A DNA stretch of 62,450 nucleotides from Bradyrhizobium cytisi (GTDB lineage Bacteria > Pseudomonadota > Alphaproteobacteria > Rhizobiales > Xanthobacteraceae): positions 1 through 62,450 of the forward strand of contig NZ_VSSR01000087.1 of NCBI RefSeq assembly GCF_008123515.1, written 5' to 3'. The notes under the pieces were generated by a model that saw only the letters and a program-made list of their open reading frames with translations, was not told the DNA's origin and searched no databases. This document shows, one piece after another, positions 45,963 to 55,602 of the stretch (the stretch's first letter is position 1; each line of letters begins with the position of its first letter). The position numbers and the translations under genes are program-made.

Positions 45963-46463
45963 CTAGGAGCCTTTCATAATTTTGGGCAACGCGTTATCGA
46001 GTTGCGTCGAATGGCCGATAAAGGCGAAGCGGCCGTCACGGTCGACCACGAATGACGTGGGAATCCCGACAGAAAAGCTGGGATCCATCCAAAGCTTGTT
46101 CATTTCACCGGCGTAGTCGAATGCGATCGCGTAGTTCAGATTTGGCACGCTCTTTGTCAACCAAGCGTCCAAGCTGGCTCGCGCTTCATCTGCTGTCGAA
46201 GCTTGTTCGTGAGCCGCGATGCCCACCACCTCAACTCCATTGTTCCTGTATTTGTCTTGCAGGATCACCAAATTTGGCATCGAGGCGATACATGTTCCGC
46301 ACCACGTCGCCAAAAATTCGACGATGTATACTTTCCCAGGCTCGAACTTTGTAACGGGCTGGCCACGTAGCCAGTCCTCAACTTTGATCGAGGGGGCCCG
46401 CGAACCGACGCTCAGCACGTTCGCCGCACCGACTTGGCTTGCGCTCTCAGTCACACTGGTCAT
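45963..46463 (-). CDS. TlpA-like thioredoxin-fold protein
   Basis: A 166-residue redoxin with the active-site motif WCGTC (about residue 56, in FLATWCGTCIASMP), and the cis-proline region VGIPTSFVVDRDGR. No clear signal peptide is seen from ATG 46463, so it may act in the cytoplasm, unless translation begins upstream at 46529. The Thr in place of Pro in the motif usually changes redox potential. It may reduce a partner protein encoded with it, such as the TPR-like protein. Confidence 0.82.
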   Translation of the reverse strand: MTSVTESASQVGAANVLSVGSRAPSIKVEDWLRGQPVTKFEPGKVYIVEFLATWCGTCIASMPNLVILQDKYRNNGVEVVGIAAHEQASTADEARASLDAWLTKSVPNLNYAIAFDYAGEMNKLWMDPSFSVGIPTSFVVDRDGRFAFIGHSTQLDNALPKIMKGS

Positions 46464-46686
46464 GGCTCTAATTCGCTTTTCCTGGCTCTGCGGAGAAAAA
46501 TAGCAAGTCGCGTGCCAGCCAGCGCTCATTGATATTGCGCATTTTTAGTATCATTCCTGTCGACCTTGCGACGCATGTCGCATATCCGACCAGCTGTTTG
46601 GAGCTTCTCAGGCAATCAGTCGGCCGGACGTTCTTGACGCGCCTGTAGACCGACGAGGCGGGAAGTCAGGCTCCGCAAGGCCGAGT

Positions 46687-48120
46687 TCACCACTCCACAT
46701 CTTCATCGGCTTCCAAAATGACCATTTCGGCGCTCGGGATCACGACCTGAACTGACCTGCTTTGGTCCGTCGACTTGCGCCTGAGGGCGATCTGAGTTTT
46801 CCAATTCAACTCTTTGAGCCAAGGGGCGATGAACCAGACCAGGGCGGCCAGCTGCAGCAGCACATTGATACTGAACGCCGTCTGATACGCGATTGAGGGG
46901 TAGTGTCCGTCCTTTGCCGGCCATTGCTCGAGAATTAACCCCGTCCCGTACTGGACCAGGAAAGCCCACCCGAAATGCAGAACGTTGAGCACGCCGTTTG
47001 CGCGGGCGATCAATTCGGCCGGAAAGTAATCTCCGATGATCGCGTAGCTGAGGGCGATTGCTGATCCGACCACCGCCACAATGATCCATGACGGTAGCGA
47101 CAGGAAAGGTGGATGCAAGATCAGCGCGAGTTCGGCTGCAATGAACACAGCAGCTATGATCGCGAGCAACGTTTCAATGTTCTTGCCATGCCGGCGCAGC
47201 GAATCGGCGACCCCACCGAGCAGCAATGCGCCAATGCTTAGGGCTACCGCCATGACGAACAATTGTGTGACAAGGCTTGTTCGATCCAACCCTTCCACAT
47301 CGCTCAGCCAAGACGCTGCCCACAAGGACTGCAGGGCCCATGCGGATCCGATACATGTTGAAGAAATCGGCGCAATTCTCCAGAACCGCCCATCCGTATA
47401 GACGGTCTTCAGACTGACTATCCCTGGAGGGCTCTTCGTAGCTGCGTCTTGCTCTGGAACTAAAAAATAGATCGCAGCGGCTGTGGTGGCACTGGATACG
47501 GCAAGCACCTCAAATAGACCGCGCCAGCCTATCCAGTTAAGCAATGCCTCCGCTGGTGCGGTTGCCGTCACCGCGCCCAGTGCACCCAGCATGATCATAT
47601 AGCCGTTGACGAGCGCCACGCGCTCTCTCGGAAACCAGAGGACAATTGTTTTCAGGCCAGACATGAGGGAAGCTGCGGTGCCAAACGCTATCATCGTGCG
47701 ACCAAGCAAAAGCGACAGGAATCCGCTCGATAATCCGAAAAGCGCAGCGCCTGCGGCGGCCAGCAGCAAGAGCGCACTTTGGACCCGGCGCGGACCGAAG
47801 CGATCCAAGAGCATGCCTAGCGGGATCTGGCTGCCGGTAACGATCAGAAAGTAGATCGAGGTCAACAGACCCAAATCGGCCGTACCAAGCTCCAATTCAG
47901 AGGCGAGGCGGCCACAAATGAGCGTATTGATCATCCGAAACAGGTACGAAAGATAATATCCCGCGGCAAAGGGAAGGAACACGCAAGAGATGATCCGCCA
48001 GCTCCAAGGCCGGTTGACCGGCTTTTCGCGTGATATCTGCTCAGTGGCATCGCTACGCGTGCTTCTCCGAGCGCGGCTATCTTTAGCAAAAGGCGTTTGG
48101 CAACTGTCGAAAGTTGACAT
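46687..48120 (-). CDS. MFS transporter
   Basis: A 477-residue inner-membrane transporter with 12 predicted helices. The A-motif-like loop GMLLDRFGPRRVQSALLLL lies near residue 115 and a long soluble N-terminal stretch precedes the first helix. It belongs to the general anion/sugar-phosphate or nitrate-like MFS branches, but substrate cannot be told. ATG 48120 has GGAGG about 10 bases upstream; the frame to 48147 is less likely. Its start overlaps the end of the upstream RHH gene by 38 bases on the same strand. Confidence 0.85.
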   Translation of the reverse strand: MSTFDSCQTPFAKDSRARRSTRSDATEQISREKPVNRPWSWRIISCVFLPFAAGYYLSYLFRMINTLICGRLASELELGTADLGLLTSIYFLIVTGSQIPLGMLLDRFGPRRVQSALLLLAAAGAALFGLSSGFLSLLLGRTMIAFGTAASLMSGLKTIVLWFPRERVALVNGYMIMLGALGAVTATAPAEALLNWIGWRGLFEVLAVSSATTAAAIYFLVPEQDAATKSPPGIVSLKTVYTDGRFWRIAPISSTCIGSAWALQSLWAASWLSDVEGLDRTSLVTQLFVMAVALSIGALLLGGVADSLRRHGKNIETLLAIIAAVFIAAELALILHPPFLSLPSWIIVAVVGSAIALSYAIIGDYFPAELIARANGVLNVLHFGWAFLVQYGTGLILEQWPAKDGHYPSIAYQTAFSINVLLQLAALVWFIAPWLKELNWKTQIALRRKSTDQSRSVQVVIPSAEMVILEADEDVEW

Positions 48121-48739
48121 TGCTGCCGCCCTCCTCGGCGACAGCACACACTTCCGATTTTTTACCTACGTCCGCCACACGGTGGGCTTCTTGTTCAACT
48201 GGCGCCCGTGCAAGCGCGCCTGACGCCCCGCCGCCCATTTCAGACCCGGATCGGCTCGAATTTGCAACGCGATCAATTGTCTCCTGCAGCAAGGGCCGGC
48301 CAAGCCGTACCCGACGGTCGACCTGCTCGGCAAAGGCCTTGAAGCGCTCAAGCCCGAGTACGCACGCCTCGTCCTGCTTTGATGGCGGCATCGGCGGCGT
48401 CAGCGTGAGGTGGTATCGCGCATGGAGGGCCACTATTTCCGCGATCATCGCGATGTCCGTACGCAGACTGAGCACCTGCTCATTCGTTCGCTCGATAGCC
48501 TCGTAAACAAGACCCTCTATAGACGGCGCCGGATCCAGGAAGCGCTCAAGAGCCGCCTCTACGACGACGCTCTTGCCCATCCCTGGGCGGTCAGTCGCGG
48601 CTTCAAGTCGCTGGAAAATGCTCTCCGAAACTTGAATCGTGATCTTTCTGGTCCGCTGAGCTTCGCTTGGGCTCGGCTGCGCGTCCACCTCAGCTTCATT
48701 CCGACTTGAGCTCGGTTCTTTCCGGCGCTCACCGCTCAT
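48083..48739 (-). CDS. Ribbon-helix-helix protein, paralogue of the traG-linked RHH
   Basis: A roughly 218-residue protein. An N-terminal tail rich in charged residues leads to an RHH (CopG-like) segment (KITIQVSESIFQRLEAATDRPGMGKSVVVEAALERFL), then a helical part (EIVALHARYHLTLTPPMPPSKQ, ERFKAFAEQVDRRVRLGRPLLQE). This two-part plan matches the protein at 51912, with FWLTSVPALPEQ, ERYDRFIEALGRRL and VLKE in the same order. The start is 48739 or 48745, both with GGAG close upstream. It may be a DNA-binding relaxosome or regulatory factor. Confidence 0.65.
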   Translation of the reverse strand: MSGERRKEPSSSRNEAEVDAQPSPSEAQRTRKITIQVSESIFQRLEAATDRPGMGKSVVVEAALERFLDPAPSIEGLVYEAIERTNEQVLSLRTDIAMIAEIVALHARYHLTLTPPMPPSKQDEACVLGLERFKAFAEQVDRRVRLGRPLLQETIDRVANSSRSGSEMGGGASGALARAPVEQEAHRVADVGKKSEVCAVAEEGGSNVNFRQLPNAFC

Positions 48740-48745
48740 CTGCAT

Positions 48746-49301
48746 ACTCCAGCTTCCTTCTCTCTGCGACTGCACACCGCCCGAGCTTGCACGCGCGTGC
48801 TCTGGATGTTCGGTCAAAGCGATGAATCGCCCTGCGATATCGCACGACAAAAGGGCCGAGACCGCATGCCGCTTCAACCGCGGGAACATCCTGGTCGCAG
48901 TCTGGCGTACCGAAAGAAAGAAACGGCAGACTCCTAAAGACAAGCGCCAGAGCTCACGTGCTAGCCTGTTGTCCCTCTAGACCAATCAGGTCGCCGACAG
49001 ACGAGCGATTTCGCGGACGGTACCTGCACCCTTGCTTGAAATCGAAAAAGCTACCGATCGGACAAAGAAGTCCAGCGCGACCTAGACGGCGCGCTCGCGC
49101 CGCGACGTCGCGAACGACCGCCGCGGATGCGCCGGCATCATCCCTTTCCGCCCAATGCGCCTCATACCAAGCGCACCAGCTCATGCGCGCGCGACGGAAT
49201 ACACCTGCCTTGTCGATTTCCGGTATGCACAACCGTTCGCGCGCCGCGCGCGAGCCCCCTCAGGATCATCGAAATGTATCTGCTGGCACCGGCGCGACCA
49301 C
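48746..49301. other. Region without a recognisable gene
   Basis: Open frames here are shadows with no family features. I see no repeat or RNA gene. Confidence 0.3.
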
Positions 49302-49479
49302 TCACTTGTCGGGAGGCTTCAGGGGACTGTCGGCCCCATTTGCGGACGGCTGGATCGCGCAGCGGGTCCCCCTCGGTGTGGCTGCAGACGTAGCGCTCCT
49401 TGTGCCCGCTCCCGCCAGCCAGGAGATTCGTCGGTCCCCCGCACTCCGGGCACCTTCCGGATCTGATGCAGGACTGCAA
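49302..49479 (-). pseudogene. Small zinc-ribbon protein with single-base frameshift
   Basis: From 49479 the translation reads CPECGGPTNLLAGGSGHKERYVCSHTEGDPLRDPAVRKW and then loses sense, while another frame ends ADSPLKPPDK at a stop at 49302. The expected end of this small Rhizobiales protein family is KWADSPLKPP. Removing one G from the GGGG run near 49342 joins both into about 58 residues. The CPxC pair and a later Cys suggest a zinc-binding fold; the usual second CxxC is partly lost (CSHT). A decayed gene or a sequencing error. Confidence 0.55.
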
Positions 49480-49645
49480 TGTGAATTGCCGCTGCCGACG
49501 GCGAGCTTACTTGCGCCAGATCGGCTGCTACAGGCTCGTCGCAGAACATTCTGCGACGGGCCCACCCTGCTCGCCCGCCTTGACGTTGGAGCCGTCTATG
49601 TACTTAAATGTGACCTTGGTAGCGTCGAGTGGGGACACATCATGG

Positions 49646-49855
49646 ATGTCGAGTTCTACAGGCTTTGCACAGCGAGCCCGCGATCTGGCCGATAAGGCCG
49701 ACCCATACACGCGAAAGCGGCTTCTGGTGCTGGCCGAGAGATACGATGCCAAGCTCGGCAAGCCGTCGCCGGCCAGCCGCAACCTTCAACGCACGCTGCC
49801 GCTTCCCCGCACCGTGCCAGCCGTGAGCTCCGTCTCAGATGCTGGCGAGGCTTGA
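49646..49855 (+). CDS. Small hypothetical protein
   Basis: A 69-residue reading frame opening MSSSTGFAQRARDLADKADPYTRKRLLVLAERYDAKLG. The RARDLADKADPYTRKRLLVLAERYD block resembles a widespread short helical protein of Bradyrhizobium relatives with unknown function. No clear ribosome site is present and the C-terminal half looks random, so it may be a relic. Confidence 0.4.
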   Translation: MSSSTGFAQRARDLADKADPYTRKRLLVLAERYDAKLGKPSPASRNLQRTLPLPRTVPAVSSVSDAGEA

Positions 49856-50355
49856 CGAAGAGCGCCGGCTGCGACGTCTGCTGCGGCAGCAGGCATCGAC
49901 CCTCGCATGGGCTCCAAGGCGCTGGATTTTCCAGGGACGATACACGACCAACACCTGGAAAGGATGCGCACCCAAACCGGAGTGAGCATGCCGGATGTCA
50001 CGGGTCGACCGCCCTCACCGCACTTCGGAAGCACTGCGGTCGCCGAGCATCTTGCCGGTGGAGGCATTCGCCAAATGGACCGACGAGCATGCCGGACAAC
50101 AACCGGCAGATGACTGTCGGGACCGATCTGCTCAAGTCCTGTCAGCAGGTGCTGCACGTGTATGCCGGTGCGCGGGCACCTGAAAAGTACTGATTGCTCC
50201 ATCTGGCCAGCATAGGCCTGGATGCTGCGCCCTGAAACTGCGGTTGTTTACTGAGGGCGCGCCCGCACCTCCCGGAGCACCGTGCGGCGACAGTAGTGAA
50301 TCTTTGATGGCGTCTGGAGGGGCTGGTTCGAGCACACCGGCAGGGATTGTTGGAC
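49856..50355. other. Region without a recognisable gene
   Basis: No convincing frame, repeat or RNA gene is visible. Confidence 0.3.
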
Positions 50356-50878
50356 TCAGGGCTGCGTGCTGCGTCCGCCATCGACAGCCACGTCGATGCC
50401 GGTGATGTACGATGCGTCGTCGAAAGCGAGAAAAGTCACCCGTCGCGATCTTCCGCGGCTTTCCGAAGTGTTTCGCGGATATCTGCTCCCGCAGGGCCTT
50501 TCCGTGTTCTTGCACGCTGACCTCGGAAATGCCGAGCCTCCTAAACGGCGGGCCTTCGATGACGCCCGAGCTCTCGGCGTTTACCCGGACGCTTCCGCGG
50601 ATCAGCTCGGCGCCAAGCCTTCGCGTGAAGTTGCGCCGTACAGCCTTCGTTACCGATACGGTCGATGTGGCCGCGATTCCGGCCTGATCGGACAAAGAAG
50701 ACGTGAAAACGATCGCGCTGCCGTTGTGCATCAGACCCAATGCCTTCTGAACGTCGAAATAGGATCTGCGGAAATTGACGTTCAAGACGTCAAAGCTCTG
50801 CTGCGTTGCTTCCGCGAGCGAGCCGAGTTTCGCGATTTCGGCATTGGCATCGAAATGAGCTATGATCGTTTCGCGCAT
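50356..50878 (-). pseudogene. Short-chain dehydrogenase/reductase remnant
   Basis: One frame from 50878 contains SDR features: an NAG-like motif (FDANAEIAKLGSLAE), NVNFRRSYFDVQKALGLM, the serine strand SAIVFTSSLSDQAG, and RVNAESSGVIEGPP. The Tyr-Lys catalytic region is degraded (TSTVSVTKAV, without the Tyr). The C-terminal part DDASYITGIDVAVDGGRSTQP is in another frame and ends at 50356. The nucleotide-binding N-terminus is missing. The gene is therefore truncated, frameshifted and lacks its catalytic residue. Confidence 0.75.
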
Positions 50879-51119
50879 TCCTTCGAAGCGGGATAGCCGG
50901 CGCGAAAAGCGGCAATAGCTCCCTGTCTGGATAGCTGCGCAACGCCCTGCAGGACTTTGGCTCATGACGCGTTTTTCCTTCGCTTGGCTTATGCATTGAG
51001 GGATAAGGCTTTCTGCCCGCTGTGTGGGTAGTCGCGTCGGCTACTGCCGTAGTCGAATGATGCGCCATCATGTGGTACGTGGCGAAGTGGCCGCTCTTGC
51101 TGGCGATCCTGCCATTCTT

Positions 51120-51301
51120 GCGAGTGACGTTGCCCTTCTCACGTTGGGAAATCAGCTGCATCTTGCACCGCTTGGCGATCAGAGGCATCGGGACAAGCTT
51201 CCATCCCGTGGCCTTGCGCAACTCTGCTTGCGTAACGCCGTCTGGTCGCAAGGCGAGAGAGAGCTGATCAGATTGATCTTGGTGTGAGGATGCTTGGCCA
51301 T
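51120..51301 (-). pseudogene. DUF3489-like small protein, frameshifted
   Basis: MAKHPHTKINLI from ATG 51301 runs into another frame that reads LALRPDGVTQAELRKATGWKLVPMP and IAKRCKMQLISQREKG. The pattern (hypervariable start, then PDGVT...L.KATGW..V.M) resembles the short DUF3489-type or winged-helix-like proteins often found on mobile DNA of this group. The two parts are joined only by assuming an indel near 51262-51270. Weakly supported. Confidence 0.35.
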
Positions 51302-51911
51302 CGTCGCAACCCGGGGGAATTGGGCCTCATTGAACGGCTCCAAGCCAATGTGCTTCTCTTGGCCCAGTTGCCCCTTTCATCGAAAGGGGACGATTTAGTT
51401 CGCGTCCCTTTTGAAGGCCGAAACCTATTGCAGGCGGTCTCAGGCACCGCCTGATTGCTATCTGACGTAAATGGATCACGTCGCACCGATCGCTGATCTT
51501 TGGGTAGTGTAGGTTGTCGCATTTTTCGACATTGTGTTCGCGAAGTCAGGCCGGACAATGTGGATTGCTAACACAGAGGACCTGCCGTGCAATCCGCAAA
51601 AACTGGTAGGGGCAACCATTAAGAAGACCTTGCGAAGGCTGGAGAGGCTTGCGCTTGCTCAAGCAAGCGGCGTTACTCAATTGAGCGGCAGCTCGGATGG
51701 AGGCCGGACCTCGTCTCAACTCGCTTCAGATTTCAGCATTGATGTCATGCAGCCTGCCCCCTCAGATATCTGCCGTCGACCCTGATCTAACGCGCTCGCT
51801 CCGTTCGATTTAGCCCTATCCTTGTTTGCGGCCGAAATGTACTCGGCGCGATCACCCTCGCAAATTCCCTTGTAGTCCTGCATCGTCCGCCCGCTCCGGC
51901 GGTTGATCGAA
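51302..51911. other. Region without a recognisable gene
   Basis: No family is recognised. A 55-codon minus-strand frame (51883-51716, beginning MQDYKGICEGDRAEYI) exists but has no support beyond being open. Confidence 0.25.
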
Positions 51912-52331
51912 TTACTCTGGAATTTCGGCGTTCAAATCGAAGCTCACCTCTTTCAGAACGGTTGATCCGCTGGAAAGCCTTCGGCCGAGTGCTTCAATGA
52001 ACCGATCATAACGTTCGGCGCCTTTGGCTCGGGCGGCTGGACTAGACTGTTCCGGTAACGCCGGCACCGACGTCAACCAGAAGCGGATGAACAGGGCGAG
52101 CGTCTCCAGCATGATGGTGTCATTGCGTTCGAGACGTTCGAGCAGCCGCGCGATCCGATCCAGCCGCTTGGCAACAACCGCCTCGCGTCGGTCGGAATCG
52201 TCAGGAGAGAGAAATGACGCGATCGCGGCCTCTGCGACCAGCGACTTGGGCTGGCCACGACGCTCTGCGAAGACGTCAAGCGTTCTGAATGTCTGCGGAT
52301 CAAGGTAGACGCTGAGCTGAATCTTTTTCAC
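51912..52331 (-). CDS. Ribbon-helix-helix protein encoded next to traG
   Basis: A roughly 139-residue protein of the CopG/RHH group that regularly follows traG in rhizobial transfer regions. The RHH segment is KKIQLSVYLDPQTFRTLDVFAERRGQPKSLVAEAAIASFL, followed by helices and a hydrophobic segment (MLETLALFIRFWLTSVPAL). I favour GTG 52331, which begins VKKIQLSVYL, the family start; ATG 52361 would overlap the traG stop. It probably binds DNA in the relaxosome or regulates traG. Confidence 0.8.
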   Translation of the reverse strand: MKKIQLSVYLDPQTFRTLDVFAERRGQPKSLVAEAAIASFLSPDDSDRREAVVAKRLDRIARLLERLERNDTIMLETLALFIRFWLTSVPALPEQSSPAARAKGAERYDRFIEALGRRLSSGSTVLKEVSFDLNAEIPE

Positions 52332-52344
52332 CAATTTAGCCCGC

Positions 52345-54324
52345 TCACAGGTCCATGCCATCGTCAGGGTCGAGGCTGGTCGCTCGCGCTACTCCCTGCA
52401 TTGCGCGGCTTAAGGCTTGTGCCTGGACCGCATCTGCGTCGGGCTCATCGGGACCAGCATCGAACTCATGTTCCGCAAGGGGTGCCTTGATTTCGATCTC
52501 CTCGTGCTGCGGCAATTCTGGCTCGCGCCGCAGCCCCCCATTCGGATCGCTACGCTTTCGCTGCCGAGGCGCAACCAATTCGATCGAGGGTGCAGCGCTT
52601 GGGTGCCCTGACCAGTCCTCATCCGGGCGCATGGACAAGAGAATCGTTCCTGTGTTAGCGGGCTTAAAGATTCGCTTCTGAAATTGCGGGTCCTCATAAT
52701 AACGAACCTTGGTGGCGCGCAGAGGGTGGAGGCCCGAAACCATCACAATCGCCTCTTTCGATGAGAGCTGCATGACTTCGCCGGGCGTCAGGAGCGGACG
52801 GGACGTTTCTTGCCGACTCACCATCAAGTGTCCAAGCCAGGGGCTTAAGCGATGCCCGGCATAGTTTTTCATGGCGCGCAGTTCGGTCGCGGTCCCCAGC
52901 GCATCCGAGACGCGCTTGGCGGTGCGTTCGTCATTCGTGGAGAAGGCGATCCGGATGTGGCAATTGTCGAGGATCGCGTGGTTCGGCCCATAGGCGCGTT
53001 CTAATTGATTCAAGCTCTGAGTAATCAGGAAACTGCGAATGCCATAACCAGCCATGAAGGCAAGCTGGCTCTCGAAGAAGTCGAGCCGGCCAAGGGCTGC
53101 AAACTCGTCGAGCATCATGAGGAGCTTTTGGCGGCGCCGGTCGGGATCCAGGCTCTCCGTCAGGCGCCGCCCGATCTGATTGAGGATGAGCCGCATCAAG
53201 GGTTTTGTGCGGACGATGTCGGATGGCGGCACGACGAGATAAAGCGAAACGGGCTGCGGCCTGTCGACGAGATCGCGAATGCGCCAATCGCTCCGCGCGG
53301 TGACCTTGGCGACGACCGGATCGCGATAAAGGCCCAAGAAGCTCATTGTGGTCGACAGTACGCCCGACCGCTCGTTCTCGCTCTTGTTAAGCAGCTCTCG
53401 CGCAGCTGAAGCGACGACGGGATGAACGCGATCACCAAGATGAGGCGTCGCAAGCATGGCATTTAGCGTGGTCTCGATCGGGCGGCACGGGTCCGAAAGG
53501 AATCTGGCAACGCCGGCAAGTGTCTTGTCAGCTTCAGCGTAGAGGACATGCAGGATAGCGCCGACGAGCAGAGAATGGCTGGTTTTTTCCCAATGATTGC
53601 GGCGCTCGAGCGCCCCTTCGGGATCGACGAGGATATCCGCCACGTTTTGGGCGTCTCGTACTTCGCAATCACCACGGCGAATCTCAAGAAGGGGATTGTA
53701 GGCGGCGCTAGCCGCGTTTGTCGGGTCGAACAAGAGTACATCTCCAAGGCGCGCGCGCCATCCCGAGGTCAACTGGAAATTCTCGCCCTTGATATCGTGG
53801 ACGATCACCGAGCGCGGCCAGGTCAACAGAGTTGGAACGACCAGGCCGACCCCCTTGCCCGAACGGGTAGGCGCAAAGCAGAGCACGTGCTCAGGTCCAT
53901 CATGGCGAAGATATCGACCATCGAAACGCCCGAGCACGAGGCCATCGGCGCCTAGCAGCCCCGCCCGTTTGACCTCGCCCGTATCGGCCCAACGCGCTGA
54001 TCCGTAAGTCGTGACATCGCGGGCCTCATGCGCGCGCAAGACCGAAAGCACCATCGCTGCGGCGACTGCCGCGATCCCACCACTTCCGGCGATGGCACCC
54101 CCCTGGAGGAATATCGTGGGGGCGTAAGCGTCGAATTCGAACCACCAGATGAAGAAGGCAAACGGCTGGTAGATGGGCCAAGTCCCTAACCTGAACCAGG
54201 CCGGTCCAAGCTGCGGCTGGAACGCAAGCTGATAAGCGGTCCATTCGGTTGCTGCCCACATGAAGGTGAACGCGATCAGGCAAACCAGGATCACCTGATG
54301 CCAAATGATTTTTGTCGCAGACAT
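52345..54324 (-). CDS. traG: Type IV coupling protein TraG (VirD4-like)
   Basis: A 659-residue inner-membrane ATPase that brings the relaxase-DNA complex to the secretion channel. Two N-terminal helices (residues about 8-30 and 65-90) precede Walker A (APTRSGKGVG, about 137) and Walker B (LLMMLDEFAALGRL, about 395). The C-terminal part after about 570 is acidic and variable, as usual for TraG. It is separated from the trb operon by about 9.5 kb of cargo. Confidence 0.96.
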   Translation of the reverse strand: MSATKIIWHQVILVCLIAFTFMWAATEWTAYQLAFQPQLGPAWFRLGTWPIYQPFAFFIWWFEFDAYAPTIFLQGGAIAGSGGIAAVAAAMVLSVLRAHEARDVTTYGSARWADTGEVKRAGLLGADGLVLGRFDGRYLRHDGPEHVLCFAPTRSGKGVGLVVPTLLTWPRSVIVHDIKGENFQLTSGWRARLGDVLLFDPTNAASAAYNPLLEIRRGDCEVRDAQNVADILVDPEGALERRNHWEKTSHSLLVGAILHVLYAEADKTLAGVARFLSDPCRPIETTLNAMLATPHLGDRVHPVVASAARELLNKSENERSGVLSTTMSFLGLYRDPVVAKVTARSDWRIRDLVDRPQPVSLYLVVPPSDIVRTKPLMRLILNQIGRRLTESLDPDRRRQKLLMMLDEFAALGRLDFFESQLAFMAGYGIRSFLITQSLNQLERAYGPNHAILDNCHIRIAFSTNDERTAKRVSDALGTATELRAMKNYAGHRLSPWLGHLMVSRQETSRPLLTPGEVMQLSSKEAIVMVSGLHPLRATKVRYYEDPQFQKRIFKPANTGTILLSMRPDEDWSGHPSAAPSIELVAPRQRKRSDPNGGLRREPELPQHEEIEIKAPLAEHEFDAGPDEPDADAVQAQALSRAMQGVARATSLDPDDGMDL

Positions 54325-55602
54325 GGCTTGCCGATATCGACACCATCGACCTGTTCGCTACAATCAGAGGCTTACGTTTCTCGTAGTCGCGCGCGCCCTA
54401 GCGAAGGGATCGGAGGGTGAGATCAGGAAGCGGCGTTTGGGCCGAGAATGTTCGCTCGGCCTAGAACAGGTCTTCTCAAAGAACCGTCTTAACCAGCTTC
54501 GCGTGATCGGCACTTGGATGTTGAGAAAATCAACTCGTACCACGCTGTCGCTCGAGGCGAACCGGCCGGCCTTCGCGAAGCGAGGCTCCGGGTTATGGAT
54601 GCCTGGAACGCTAGCTCGCGTCTCCCCTAAGCTCCGCGCCCGATCAAGAGAGCGTGCGGCGTGGCTATTGATGAGGCGGGCGTTCGCGGATTGAATCGGC
54701 GTGAGGCGGGGGCTCGCGGAGTACAAGAATCATGGGGGGGGGGGCAGCCCGGCAGGAGCTTATTCACCGGCGAGACGATAGTGCTGGGCCGACCTTCATC
54801 GAGATACTCCCGCACATCGGCATCGAGCGAGTCCCTCCTCCAGCCGGTCGGCTATTGCCGCCCTATTGTTTTGGCCAGCCAGATGCTCGGATGTTGCACG
54901 TCAGCTCTTGCGGTCTCCCTGGAAGGACAGGCGACTAGCGTTTGCCAAATCCTCATTGCGCGAATCGGTTGCAGTTCGCCTATCCTCAAGCTGGCTTGCC
55001 GGACTTCCGATTGCTCGCCGGCCTGCGTACACGGATAACCTCGCGCGAATGCCTCCATAGTCGAGCAGGTTGAAACCGTTATTCGCCCGCTCCATGACAC
55101 CCCACAACTGTGTACAGCAAACTTGACTCTGGCGAACGGGAAGGCGGTGAGCGAAGCGGCGGACTCTTCTGCAGAGCATCTGACCATCGGCATCCGGACC
55201 AGCACGCACGGAAGTACTGGACTGCGATCACGCCACAGCCAGACACCTTCCGATCACTTCAAGATCGAAAGTCCCATGCCGTTTCCGCGACACGGGATGG
55301 CCATGTAGATTCGAAGGGTCCGGCTAGCCGATTTGGCCGATGAGAGGCTGACGAGTCTCAGCAAGCTTACGATGAACGGCGCATTTTTCCACACAGGTGC
55401 GTCCAGTCGATGATCGAGCGCCACCAAGGTCGAGGGAACCCGGAGGCGATAAAGAGATAGGTCCAGAACGGTAGATCCTCCATTTGCCATTCGCTGCTCA
55501 CTGTCGCTCCTCTCCCATTTTTCCGTCTTGACCAGTCCACACGGGGGCAACCAAGTCTCGCCCGCCCTGCAATCGGGCGCAGTGCAGCGCCAGGACCTCA
55601 GG
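54325..55602. other. Region between traG and relaxase with a G11 tract and no clear gene
   Basis: No gene could be supported. An 11-base G run lies at 54734-54744. A minus-strand stretch around 54740-54845 reads RRDSLDADVREYLDEGRPST and IVSPVNKLL, with protein-like composition, but it is interrupted upstream by a stop and downstream by the G run. I cannot assign it to a family. The stretch may be a decayed gene. Confidence 0.3.

Noticed and set aside
51716..51883. 55-codon minus-strand frame after the RHH gene
   Set aside because: Open frame only, no family match and a poor ribosome site.
48950..51900. Several 60-150-codon open frames on both strands
   Set aside because: Apart from the relics listed as features, they overlap each other and lack recognisable motifs or ribosome sites.
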